From Vulcaniibacterium thermophilum (GTDB lineage Bacteria; Pseudomonadota; Gammaproteobacteria; Xanthomonadales; Xanthomonadaceae), in NCBI RefSeq assembly GCF_007923255.1, contig NZ_VOHJ01000004.1, positions 98,539-162,538 of the forward strand: a stretch of DNA of 64,000 nucleotides. Direction: 5' to 3'. Every line of letters begins with the position of its first letter. Position 1 is the first letter of the stretch. Position numbers and translations under genes: made by a program. Under the pieces are notes generated by a model. It was not told the origin of the DNA. It worked only from the letters and a program-made list of their open reading frames with translations, and made no database searches. This document shows, one piece after another, positions 38,259 through 46,931 of this stretch.

Positions 38259-39154
38259 TGCCCCGAATCCGCAAGGCTGTCTTCCCCGTCGCCGGCCTCG
38301 GCACCCGTTTTCTTCCCGCCACCAAGACCGTGCCGAAGGAAATGCTGCCGATCGTCGATCGGCCGCTGATCCAGTACGCGGTCGACGAGGCCATCGAAGC
38401 CGGCTGCGACACGCTGGTGTTCGTCACCAACCGCTACAAGCACGCCGTCGCCGACTATTTCGACAAGGCCTACGAACTGGAACAGAAGCTTGAACGCGCC
38501 GGCAAGCGCGAACAGCTCGAACTGGTGCGCAAGGTGCTTCCGGAGGGCGTGCGCGCCGTGTTCGTGACCCAGGCCGAGGCGCTCGGTCTCGGCCATGCGG
38601 TGCTGTGCGCCAAGCCGGTGGTCGGCGACGAGCCGTTCGCGGTGCTGCTGCCGGACGACCTGATCTGGAACCGCGGTCCCGGCGCGCTCAAGCAGATGGC
38701 CGACGCCCACGAGGCCAGCGGCCACAGCATGATCGCGGTGCAGGACGTGCCGCCGGAGCAGACCGGCAGCTACGGCATCGTCGCCACCGACACCTTCAAC
38801 GGCCGACAGGGCAGGATCGGCGCGATCGTCGAGAAGCCCAGGCCGGAGCAGGCGCCCAGCAATCTCGCCGTGGTCGGCCGCTACGTGCTGAACCCGCGGA
38901 TCTTCCAGTTGCTGGAGCAGACCACGCCCGGCGCCGGTGGCGAGATCCAGCTCACCGACGCGATCGCCGCGCTGCTGCGCGAGGAAGCGGTGCACGCCTA
39001 TCGCTTCCAGGGCATGCGCTTCGACTGCGGCACCCATCTGGGCCTGATCGAGGCCACGATCCGCTATGCACTGGATCACGAGAAACTCAGCGACGCGGCG
39101 CGCCAGTTGATGCAGAACGCGCTGGCGGAACTCGGTGTCGAGGAACTGGGCTGA
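38258..39154 (+). CDS. galU: UTP-glucose-1-phosphate uridylyltransferase GalU
   Basis: 298 residues, standard for GalU. It makes UDP-glucose for lipopolysaccharide and exopolysaccharide. The N-terminal nucleotide-binding signature is AGLGTRFLPATKTVPKEMLP; FVTNRYKHAVADYFD, AVLLPDDLI and VEKPRPEQAPSNLAVVGRYVL follow in order. It is the last gene of the lapA-lapB-polysaccharide run and converges on a small membrane-protein gene four bases away. Confidence 0.96.
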   Translation: MPRIRKAVFPVAGLGTRFLPATKTVPKEMLPIVDRPLIQYAVDEAIEAGCDTLVFVTNRYKHAVADYFDKAYELEQKLERAGKREQLELVRKVLPEGVRAVFVTQAEALGLGHAVLCAKPVVGDEPFAVLLPDDLIWNRGPGALKQMADAHEASGHSMIAVQDVPPEQTGSYGIVATDTFNGRQGRIGAIVEKPRPEQAPSNLAVVGRYVLNPRIFQLLEQTTPGAGGEIQLTDAIAALLREEAVHAYRFQGMRFDCGTHLGLIEATIRYALDHEKLSDAARQLMQNALAELGVEELG

Positions 39155-39158
39155 CCGC

Positions 39159-39587
39159 TCAGGCGAAGCGCCACAGCGACCAGACCGCAAGACCGAACAG
39201 GGCGCCGGCCAGCGCGAACGCCGCCGAGCCGGCGCGCTCGACGCGACGTCCCCAACGTCGCGCGTCAGCGCCGCGCAGGACACGGACATCGCGCAGCGTC
39301 TTCCATGCCGCCGGCGGGAAGCGGGCCTCGGCCTGGGCGGCCCGCCCCATGCGGCGCAGGCTGTGGCCGAGCAGCAGCGGCGGCCCGGCCAGCATCGCCC
39401 CGAACGCGGCGAACAGGCCGCGCAGCCAGCGGCGCACGGTGGCCGTGTCGCTCGCCTGCAACTGCCCGGCGAGCGCGGTCAGCCAGCCGTCGAGCAACCA
39501 CAGCAGCGCTCCGCAGGCAAGAACGAGAACGACCAGCAGCCGCAGTGCGCGGGCGCGATAGCGCTTGTCGGCGGGGTGGATGTCCAT
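39159..39587 (-). CDS. Small membrane protein of unknown function
   Basis: 142 residues with three hydrophobic segments (about 17-42, 57-78 and 120-140) and a basic loop between the second and third. No family is recognised. ATG 39587 is taken (MDIHPADKRYRARAL); the open frame reaches 39707 but would overlap the region upstream of the divergent oxidoreductase. It is tail-to-tail with galU. Confidence 0.65.
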   Translation of the reverse strand: MDIHPADKRYRARALRLLVVLVLACGALLWLLDGWLTALAGQLQASDTATVRRWLRGLFAAFGAMLAGPPLLLGHSLRRMGRAAQAEARFPPAAWKTLRDVRVLRGADARRWGRRVERAGSAAFALAGALFGLAVWSLWRFA

Positions 39588-39687
39588 GGGCGTTGGCGCG
39601 GGAGGCTTCCATGCTACGTCGACGGACGGCTTGCGGCGCGGCCCGCCGCGCGACACGCTTGGGCCTCCGTCAGCGATCGCTGCGCGT

Positions 39688-40986
39688 ATGCCGTTGCCGC
39701 CTTCCACCTACTACCGCGCCACTGCGCCCGAGCGCCGCTTCGGTGCGCCGCTCGAGGGTGCGCTCGATGCGCGCGTGTGCGTGGTCGGCGGCGGTTTCGC
39801 GGGGCTCAATACCGCGCTGGGGCTCGCCGAGTGCGGGCTCGACGGGGTCGTGCTGCTGGAGGCGGACGCGATCGGCTTCGGCGCTTCCGGGCGCAACGGC
39901 GGCTTCGTGTTCGGCGGCTTCTCTCGCGGCGAGGAGGCGTTGCTGCGCGAGCTGGGGCCGCAGCGCGCACGCGCGTTGTACCGCGGCACGCTCGACGCGG
40001 TCGAGCGTATCCGCACGCGAGTGCACCGGCACGGCATCGACTGCGACATCGCCGAGGCGGGGGTGATCTGGGCCAACTGGTTCCGCGATCCGGAGGTCCT
40101 GCGCGCGCGCCAGCGTCTGCTTGCCACGCATTTCGGCGTCAAATGGGAGTGGCTGCCGCGCGAGTCGCTGCGCGAGCGCATCCGCACCACGCGCTATCAC
40201 GAGGGCCTGTTCGAGCCGCAGGCGTTCCATTTCCACCCGTTGCGGTACGCGCAGGGGCTGGCGGCGGTCGCGGCGGGGCAGGGCGTGCGCATCCACGAGC
40301 GCACGCCCGCCACGGACCTGCTCCGCGACGGCGCCGGCTGGCGGGTGCGCACACCGGCGGGCGAGGTGCGGGCGCGGACGGTGGTGCTCGCCTGCGGCGG
40401 CTACCTGGCGCGGCTGCGGCGGCAGGTGGACGGCGGCGTGATGCCGATCGCGACCTACGTGATGGTGACCGAGCCGCTGGGCGCGCGACTGGGCGAACTG
40501 CTGACCACGCGCGCCGCGGTCTACGACACGCGGTTCGCATTCGATTACTACCGCCCGCTGCCGGATACGCGACTGCTGTGGGGCGGACGCATCTCCGTCC
40601 GCGACCGCTCCGCGCGCGCGGTGGAGCGGTTGCTGTACCGCGATCTGCTGCGCGTGTTCCCGGCGCTGGCGGGCGTGCGCATCGAACACGCCTGGTCGGG
40701 GCTGATGAGCTATGCGCGTCACCAGATGCCGCAGATCGGCGAGGTCGAGCCGGGGCTGTGGGTGGCGCAGGCGTTCGGCGGGCACGGAGTGGCGCCGACC
40801 ACGTTCGCCGGCGAACTGCTCGCGGCGGCGATCGCGGAGGGCGACACGCGCTGGCGCGAACTTGCCGACTACGGCCTGGTGTCGGCGCTGAAGCCCGCGG
40901 GCCTGCTGGCCGCGCAACTGGGCTACTGGTGGCTGCAGTGGCGCGATGCCTGGAAGGACCGCCGCGAGCGCGCATTGGCGGGATGA
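39688..40986 (+). CDS. FAD-dependent oxidoreductase, DAO/PuuB-like
   Basis: 432 residues. The N-terminal dinucleotide fold VCVVGGGFAGLNTALGLAE and LLEADAIGFGASGRNGGFVFGG place it in the D-amino-acid-oxidase/gamma-glutamylputrescine-oxidase family, and FAFDYYRPLPDTRLLWGGR is characteristic of PuuB-type enzymes. It should oxidise an amine or amino group with release of ammonia and H2O2; the substrate is not certain. ATG 39688 matches the family start (LPPSTYYRAT). No other puu genes are nearby. A hairpin at the stop codon separates it from the next convergent gene. Confidence 0.85.
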   Translation: MPLPPSTYYRATAPERRFGAPLEGALDARVCVVGGGFAGLNTALGLAECGLDGVVLLEADAIGFGASGRNGGFVFGGFSRGEEALLRELGPQRARALYRGTLDAVERIRTRVHRHGIDCDIAEAGVIWANWFRDPEVLRARQRLLATHFGVKWEWLPRESLRERIRTTRYHEGLFEPQAFHFHPLRYAQGLAAVAAGQGVRIHERTPATDLLRDGAGWRVRTPAGEVRARTVVLACGGYLARLRRQVDGGVMPIATYVMVTEPLGARLGELLTTRAAVYDTRFAFDYYRPLPDTRLLWGGRISVRDRSARAVERLLYRDLLRVFPALAGVRIEHAWSGLMSYARHQMPQIGEVEPGLWVAQAFGGHGVAPTTFAGELLAAAIAEGDTRWRELADYGLVSALKPAGLLAAQLGYWWLQWRDAWKDRRERALAG

Positions 40987-41015
40987 GCCCCGGAACCGTT
41001 CGGCGGCTCCGGGGC
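40987..41015. terminator. Bidirectional hairpin between convergent genes
   Basis: GCCCCGGA (40987-40994) pairs with TCCGGGGC (41008-41015), extended by inner ACCG/CGGC pairing around TTCG. It lies between two converging stop codons. No clear T run exists on either strand. Confidence 0.45.
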
Positions 41016-41022
41016 GTTGGCC

Positions 41023-41592
41023 TCATTCCGGCACCGGACAGCCGTCGGCGGAACAGGCGGGCGCGGCCTGCGCGGGGTCCGCGCCCACATCCGGGAGGCC
41101 GGGCTCGGCCAGCAGGCGGCCGATCGCGCCGCCGAGGGCGAGATCGGAAACGCGGCCGAACTGGCTCGCGCGGATGCGTCCGGCGCGGTCGATCAGCACC
41201 AGACTCGGCGTTCCCTGCAGACGGTAGCGCCGCATCGTCGTCGGGATCGGGCCGTCATCGCCGGGACGATCGATGCCGATCGGAAAGCGCAGGCGATACT
41301 CGTGCACGAAGGCCGCCAACGCGTCCGGGCCCATCGCCCGGTGATGCTCGAACACGCTGTGCAGTCCGATCACGGCGAGGCCCTGCGGCCCGAAGTGCTC
41401 GAACGCCGCCGCGGCCTGCGGCAGGCCGTGGGCGACGCAGCCGGGGCACAGCATCTGGAACGCGTGCAGCAGCACGACGCGGCCGCGCAGGGCGCGCAGC
41501 GCGGGCGCCGGGTCCGAATTCAGCCAGCCGGCCAGGTCGAGCTCGGGCGCGACGGGTCCGACCGGCAGCGCCGGCAGCAGCGCCGCGCTCAT
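41023..41592 (-). CDS. Thioredoxin-fold protein (AhpC/TSA, TlpA-like)
   Basis: 189 residues with a thioredoxin-like domain: VVLLHAFQMLCPGCVAHGLPQA contains a CxxC redox motif at the expected position, followed by PTTMRRYRLQGTPSLVLIDRAGRIRASQFG, which includes the cis-Pro strand. No signal peptide is visible, so it is probably cytoplasmic. The C-terminal tail has two more cysteines (APACSADGCPVPE). Its start overlaps the stop of the upstream exported-protein gene (ATGA), which suggests the two function together. Confidence 0.82.
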   Translation of the reverse strand: MSAALLPALPVGPVAPELDLAGWLNSDPAPALRALRGRVVLLHAFQMLCPGCVAHGLPQAAAAFEHFGPQGLAVIGLHSVFEHHRAMGPDALAAFVHEYRLRFPIGIDRPGDDGPIPTTMRRYRLQGTPSLVLIDRAGRIRASQFGRVSDLALGGAIGRLLAEPGLPDVGADPAQAAPACSADGCPVPE

Positions 41593-42338
41593 TCGTCCAC
41601 CCGCCCGGGAAGCGACAGGTCGCCGGAGACCACCTTGTACACGTCGGCCACGCACAGCAGCGGCGCATGCACGCTCGCATTGACGCGCAGCGCGGCGGTG
41701 ACGCCATCGAAGCGGGTTCCGGCGACGGCGCCGATGTCGTCGAACGGCACGCGCACCTCGACGGTGTTGCCGGCGATCACCGGACTCCAGCCGGGACTGT
41801 CGATCAGCAGTGGCAGGCCGGGCCAGGTCCGGGGCAGCCGCGGCGTCGTGCCGGGCGGGATGTCCACCACCTTCAACGCGCCTTTCCCGCAGGTCTCGTC
41901 CGGGGCCAGCACGACCCAGTGCGAGTGCCAGAGATTGCCGTCGTTGCCGCGGTCGCCGTCGGCGTTCTCGTCGAACAGCGGCGTGTCGTCGAAATCGGGA
42001 TGGGCCGTGACCGCGAACGCCAGCAGCCCGGCCTTCGCCTCGAAGCCGACCGTCGCCGGGTCCAGCCGGGTCGGCCAGACGTAGGAGAACACGCGGCTTC
42101 CCGCCAGTTGGCCGGTGGGCGTGGGCCGCGACTCGCCGGCGCGGCCGGAGACGGCCATGTGGAACACGGCGGTGTTGCCCTCGGTGGTGATGCGGGCGTG
42201 GACGACATCGAACGGCGCGGGCGTTCGCGGCGCCGCGTCGGCGTGGATGCCGCCGGGATGCCGCTCGGGACCGTGGGCGGCGGCGGGCCAGGGCAGGGCG
42301 AAGCAGGCGAGCAGGGTGCAGAGGCGGGATGCGGACAT
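41589..42338 (-). CDS. Exported protein of unknown function
   Basis: 249 residues with a signal peptide (MSASRLCTLLACFALPWPAAAHG). The mature protein contains FDENADGDRGNDGNLWHSHWVV, an Asp/Asn/His-rich stretch suggestive of a metal or calcium site, and RVPFDDIGA. No family is recognised with certainty. It is first in a two-gene unit with a thioredoxin-fold protein and is divergent from an AraC regulator 105 bp away, which probably controls it. Confidence 0.7.
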   Translation of the reverse strand: MSASRLCTLLACFALPWPAAAHGPERHPGGIHADAAPRTPAPFDVVHARITTEGNTAVFHMAVSGRAGESRPTPTGQLAGSRVFSYVWPTRLDPATVGFEAKAGLLAFAVTAHPDFDDTPLFDENADGDRGNDGNLWHSHWVVLAPDETCGKGALKVVDIPPGTTPRLPRTWPGLPLLIDSPGWSPVIAGNTVEVRVPFDDIGAVAGTRFDGVTAALRVNASVHAPLLCVADVYKVVSGDLSLPGRVDE

Positions 42339-42443
42339 GGCTTCCTCGATCGTGGCGGGGTTGGAAACCCGGAGGCGACAGTCTGGCGGCCGGGAGAGGA
42401 CGACAGGTAACATTCCATCCTCGTTTCTTACCCAGGCGTCCAG

Positions 42444-43364
42444 ATGTCCGGACTCGACCGACTCTCCGCCGTGCTGGAGCAGTTCCCGGTGCAGGCCCGT
42501 CTGCACCACGCCGGGCCGCTGTGCGGCAATACCTGGTTCGACCCGGTCCCCGGGCGCGCCTTCCTGCACCTGCTGCGGCGCGGCACGCTGCGCGTCGTGC
42601 ACGACGGCCGCGAGGGCGAGCCGTCGCGGCTGGAATGCGTCGAGCCTACGCTGCTGTTCTATCCGCGCGCGCTCGGGCACCGCTTCGAGACCGCGCCGCG
42701 CGACGGCGCCGACTTCACCTGCGCGGCGGTGTTCTTCGCCGGGGGCGATGGCCACCCGATCGCGCGCGCGCTGCCTCCGGTGGTCGCGGTGCCGCTGGCG
42801 GCGATCCGCGGGCTGGAGGGGACGCTCGAGCTGCTGTTCGCGGAGGCCGCGCAGACGCGCTGCGGCAGCCGGCTGCTGGTCGACCGCCTGTTCGAGGTGC
42901 TGGTGGTGCAACTGCTGCGCTGGCTGCTGGACCAGCAGCCAGCGACGGTCGGGCTGGTGGCCGGACTCGGCGATCGGCGGCTGGCGCGGGCGCTGACCGC
43001 CGTCCACGAGGCGCCGTGCGCGGAATGGACGGTGGAGCGGCTGGCCGAGGTCGCCGGCATGTCGCGCAGCGCGTTTGCGGCGCATTTCCACGCGGTGGTC
43101 GGCCTGACGCCGGCCGACTACGTGGCCGAGTGGCGGATCACGCGCGCCTGCAGGCTGCTGCGGGAAGGCAAACCGCTGGCCACGGTCGCCGATCTGGTGG
43201 GCTACTCGGGGTACGCCGCGCTATCGCGCGCATTCCGCCGGCGCCGCGGGCTGTCGCCGCGGGAATGGCGCCGGGCGCATGCCGAGGCCCCAGGCCGGGT
43301 GCCGGAGCCCGGTCCTCGATCGTGGATTGAACATAAGAGGCATTATGCGAAGTCAGGTGCCTGA
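42444..43364 (+). CDS. AraC family transcriptional regulator
   Basis: 306 residues. The N-terminal half is a cupin-like ligand domain of the AraC_binding_2/cupin_6 type (FLHLLRRGTLRVVHDG, LLFYPRALGHRF). The C-terminal half has the two helix-turn-helix motifs of AraC proteins (WTVERLAEVAGMSRSAFAAHF and LATVADLVGYSGYAALSRAF) and the closing GLSPREWRR. The ligand is unknown. It is divergent from the exported-protein/thioredoxin pair, a normal arrangement for a regulator and its target operon. Confidence 0.9.
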   Translation: MSGLDRLSAVLEQFPVQARLHHAGPLCGNTWFDPVPGRAFLHLLRRGTLRVVHDGREGEPSRLECVEPTLLFYPRALGHRFETAPRDGADFTCAAVFFAGGDGHPIARALPPVVAVPLAAIRGLEGTLELLFAEAAQTRCGSRLLVDRLFEVLVVQLLRWLLDQQPATVGLVAGLGDRRLARALTAVHEAPCAEWTVERLAEVAGMSRSAFAAHFHAVVGLTPADYVAEWRITRACRLLREGKPLATVADLVGYSGYAALSRAFRRRRGLSPREWRRAHAEAPGRVPEPGPRSWIEHKRHYAKSGA

Positions 43365-43474
43365 CCCGTGCGTCGACGCCCTTCGCTCAAGCCCCTGCCC
43401 GCCGGGCCGCTAAGACCTGTGCGGACGACCGGGCCGTCCGGGTTTGTGGAGCTGCGAACGATGGGCGTGTTGCC

Positions 43475-46399
43475 GTGGCGTCCTTGCTGATTTCCAGCGC
43501 GGGCACGCCAGGCTGCGCGGCGCGCCGTGGACTGGCGTCGATGCTCGACCGCCTGCTCGACGCGCCCGACATCGCCACGTTCGCGCGTCGGGCCGCCGAG
43601 CATCTCGCCGCCGAGGGCTTCGCCGCTCCCGCCGTGACCGTGTGCATCGACGGGCGTCTCACCGCCGCCCATCCCGCATCGTTGTCGGACGTCGACCGCG
43701 CGCTGGTCGAACGCGCCAGAACGCTCGCCACGGGCTGCCGCGACGAGGCGCGCGGGCGCATCGCCGCGTGCGTGTCGCTCGGCGGCGGGATCGGCGCGCT
43801 GTCTCTGGTGGCCGATGGCGACGCGCAGCGCCAGGACCGCCTCGCGGCCGAGTGCGAGGTGCTCGCCCCGCTCGCCCTGGCGGTGTCGGAGAAGACCCGC
43901 CTGACCGAGTCGCTGCATCAGCTCGAACGTTCCGAACAGCTCCAGGCCGCGCTGTTCGCGATCGCCGACATGGCCAGCTCGGACATGGACCTCAACGACA
44001 TGCTGCGCGAGCTGCATGCGATCGTCGGGCGCTTCATGTACGCGGAGAACTTCTACATCGCGCTGTACGACGAGAGCGCGGACGCGTTGCGTTTCATCTA
44101 CCTCGTCGACACCATCGACCCGCTGATCCGCGACGCCGACGAGTTCATTCCGATGTCGGTGATGGAGCGCGGCCTGACGTGGTACCTGGTCCGCGACAAG
44201 CACCCGCTGATGGGATCGACCGCGGATCTGCGCCAGCAGGTCTCCGGACCGCTGCGCGACATCGGCATGGACAGCTACGACTGGCTGGGCGTGCCGATCC
44301 TGTTCGGCGATCGCGTGCGCGGCGTGCTGGTGGTGCAGAGCTACGTCGAACGCCCGCGCTACACGCTGGCCGATCAGGCGTTGCTGTCCTACGTCGGCAG
44401 CCACATCCTGACCGCGGTGGACCGCAAGCTGGCGCAGGAAGAGCTGGAGCGCCGCGTCGAGGAACGCACGCATGCGCTGCAGCGCAGCGTCAGGGTGCAG
44501 GAGACGCTCTACCGGATCGCCGAGCTGTCGCACACCGCCGACAACCTCGACGCCTTCTACCGCGCGATCCACGAGATCGTCGGCGAGTTTCTCGACGCCC
44601 GCAATTTCTACATCGCCACCCTCTCCGAGGACGGCGAGTCGCTGCACTTCCCCTACTACGTCGACCAGTCCGGCCGTCGCGCGCAGAGCCGGAAGCTCAG
44701 CAACGGGATCACGGAGTACGTCATCCGCCGCGGCCGGCCGTGGCTGATCGACATGAGCGACGCCCGCACCGTCGCCGAACTGCGCCGGCTGGAGCAATGC
44801 GGCGAGGTGAGTCCGTTCGGGCCGACCTGCGTGGCCTGGCTGGGCGTGCCGCTGATGCTCGGCGAGCGCGTGCTCGGCCTGCTCGCGGTGCAAAGCTACA
44901 CGCCGGGCGTGGGCTACACCGACCGCGACCGCGAACTGCTGACCTTCATCTCCTACCAGATCGCCAACGGCCTGGAACGGCAACGCGCCGCCGCCGAGCT
45001 CAAGAACGCCTATTCGGATCTGGAACGCCGCGTGTCCGAACGCACGCGCCAGCTCTCCGAACAGATCGCCGTGCGCGAGCAGATGGAGGCGCGGCTGAAG
45101 CACGAGGTGCTGCACGACTCGCTCACCGGCCTGCCCAACCGCGCCTACCTGCGGGACAAGCTCGAGCGCGCGCTCGCCAGGCGCGACCGCGAACCGGGCT
45201 ACCGCTTCGCGGTGCTGTTCATGGATCTGGACCGCTTCAAGGTCATCAACGACAGCGTCGGCCACCTGGTCGGCGACGCGCTGCTGAAGGAGGTCGCGCA
45301 GCGTTTCGCCCGCTGCGTGCGCCATGGCCAGGACACGGTGGCGCGGCTCGGCGGCGACGAGTTCGCCATCCTGATGGAGCTGGACGGCAACGAAGGCGCC
45401 CTGCGCATGGCGCAGCGCGTGATCGCAGCGCTCAACGAGCCGGTCCGCGTCGCCGGCAAGGAGCTCTATACCGGCGTCAGCGTCGGCATCGCGCTCAGCG
45501 CGCCGCACTACTCCACGCCGGAGGACCTGCTGCGCGACGCCGACATCGCCATGTACCGGGCGAAGGCGGCCGGCCGCCACCGCTTCGAGCTGTTCGACGA
45601 GACGCTGCACGAGCAGGCGCTGCAGCTTCTCGATCTGGAAAGCGATCTGCGCCGGGCGGTGGCGCGTCGCGAGTTCGTGCCCTACTTCCAGCCGATCGTG
45701 CGCCTGCGCGATGCGAGCGTGGCCGGCTACGAGGCGCTGATGCGCTGGAAGCATCCCGAACGCGGAGTGCTCGCGCCCGGCGCGTTCCTGCACGTCGCCG
45801 AGGCCAGCGGCGCGATGGAGGCGATCGACTGGCAGATCTTCGAGCACGCCCTGCGGCTTGCGCGGGAACTGCTCGAACCCGGGCAGTACGTGAACCTCAA
45901 CTTCTCGCCGCGGCATTTCCGTGCGCCGGAGCTGGACGCCCGCTTCCTGGAGCTGGTCGCCGCCAGCGGGCTGCGTCCCGGGCAGGTGCGGATCGAGGTG
46001 ACCGAGGGCGCGCTGCTCGAGAACCCCGAACAGGCCGGCCGCATCTTCGACCGGCTCGGCGCGCACGGCGTGCTCGTGGCCCTCGACGACTTCGGCACCG
46101 GCTATTCCTCGCTCAGCTACCTGCACCGCTTCCGCCTGCACACGGTGAAGATCGACCGCTCCTTCGTCGGCGATCTGCGGCCGGAGCAGGAGGGCGGCAG
46201 CGATGCGATCGTGCGGGCGATCCTCGCGCTGTCCCAGGCCCAGGGCCTGGAGGTCGTGGCCGAGGGCATCGAAACCGAGGCGCAGCGGCGCGCCCTGCTC
46301 GCGCTCGGCTGCACGCTGGGCCAGGGCTACCTGTTCGCGCGACCGCAATCCTTCGCCGATCTCCGCCGCGCCGCCCGCGAAGCCGGCACGCCCTCCTGA
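43475..46399 (+). CDS. GAF-GAF-GGDEF-EAL cyclic-di-GMP protein
   Basis: 974 residues. Two GAF-like sensory domains span about 150-300 and 340-500, each with a V(A)WLGVP-type core and a FYIA motif, and a coiled coil (RRVSERTRQLSEQI) leads to a GGDEF domain with an intact RLGGDEFAI (626-630) and an EAL domain with an intact EAL (753-755), DDFGTGYSSLSYL, KIDRSF and EGIE. Both synthesis and breakdown of cyclic-di-GMP are therefore chemically possible. No membrane segment is seen. GTG 43475 is used; ATG 43541 (MLDRLLDAPD) is an alternative. Confidence 0.9.
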   Translation: MASLLISSAGTPGCAARRGLASMLDRLLDAPDIATFARRAAEHLAAEGFAAPAVTVCIDGRLTAAHPASLSDVDRALVERARTLATGCRDEARGRIAACVSLGGGIGALSLVADGDAQRQDRLAAECEVLAPLALAVSEKTRLTESLHQLERSEQLQAALFAIADMASSDMDLNDMLRELHAIVGRFMYAENFYIALYDESADALRFIYLVDTIDPLIRDADEFIPMSVMERGLTWYLVRDKHPLMGSTADLRQQVSGPLRDIGMDSYDWLGVPILFGDRVRGVLVVQSYVERPRYTLADQALLSYVGSHILTAVDRKLAQEELERRVEERTHALQRSVRVQETLYRIAELSHTADNLDAFYRAIHEIVGEFLDARNFYIATLSEDGESLHFPYYVDQSGRRAQSRKLSNGITEYVIRRGRPWLIDMSDARTVAELRRLEQCGEVSPFGPTCVAWLGVPLMLGERVLGLLAVQSYTPGVGYTDRDRELLTFISYQIANGLERQRAAAELKNAYSDLERRVSERTRQLSEQIAVREQMEARLKHEVLHDSLTGLPNRAYLRDKLERALARRDREPGYRFAVLFMDLDRFKVINDSVGHLVGDALLKEVAQRFARCVRHGQDTVARLGGDEFAILMELDGNEGALRMAQRVIAALNEPVRVAGKELYTGVSVGIALSAPHYSTPEDLLRDADIAMYRAKAAGRHRFELFDETLHEQALQLLDLESDLRRAVARREFVPYFQPIVRLRDASVAGYEALMRWKHPERGVLAPGAFLHVAEASGAMEAIDWQIFEHALRLARELLEPGQYVNLNFSPRHFRAPELDARFLELVAASGLRPGQVRIEVTEGALLENPEQAGRIFDRLGAHGVLVALDDFGTGYSSLSYLHRFRLHTVKIDRSFVGDLRPEQEGGSDAIVRAILALSQAQGLEVVAEGIETEAQRRALLALGCTLGQGYLFARPQSFADLRRAAREAGTPS

Positions 46400-46493
46400 A
46401 TCGCCGGCCGGCACGGCGGCGTTACCATGCGGGACGCGCCCCGCCGGTCCGGGGCGCCGACCGTCACACCCACTCCGGCTGTCCGCGTTTCCG

Positions 46494-46931
46494 ATGCTCA
46501 CCCTGCTGCTCGCCGACGACGATCCCGACGACCGCCTGCTGGCCCTGGAGGCGCTGCACAGCGCCCGTATCGGCACGCGCGTGGAGTGCGTGCCCGACGG
46601 CGAGACGCTGCTGGGGTACCTGAAGCGGCAGCCTCCGTACGACGACGACGACCGCTATCCCCTGCCCAACCTCGTCCTGCTCGACCTGAACATGCCGCGC
46701 ATGGGCGGGCTGGAAGCGCTGCGCGCGATCCGCGCCGATGCGGCGCTGCGCCATCTGCCGGTGCTGGTGACCTCGGTCTCGCGCGACCCGGGCGACGTCC
46801 TGCGCTGCTACCAGGCGGGCTGCAACGCCTTCATCGCCAAGCCGGCCACGTTCGACGGCCTCGTCGCCGCGATCGGCAACACCGCGCGCTACTGGCTGAA
46901 CACGGTCGAATTGCCGGAGCCGCCGCGGTGA
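46494..46931 (+). CDS. Single-domain response regulator (Rcp1-like)
   Basis: 145 residues consisting of one receiver domain: acidic pocket LLADDDPDDR, phosphoacceptor in LVLLDLNMPRMGG, and AKPA Lys near the end. The insertion QPPYDDDDRYPLPN before the phosphoacceptor strand is typical of Rcp1-type receivers that pair with phytochrome-like kinases. There is no output domain. Its stop overlaps the GTG of the LOV protein, so the two are translationally coupled. Confidence 0.9.
   Translation: MLTLLLADDDPDDRLLALEALHSARIGTRVECVPDGETLLGYLKRQPPYDDDDRYPLPNLVLLDLNMPRMGGLEALRAIRADAALRHLPVLVTSVSRDPGDVLRCYQAGCNAFIAKPATFDGLVAAIGNTARYWLNTVELPEPPR

Noticed and set aside
43343..46576. Antisense frame of over 1000 codons opposite the GGDEF-EAL gene, and a similar one at 46889-50083.
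   Set aside because: Both mirror real multidomain genes and have low-complexity composition.
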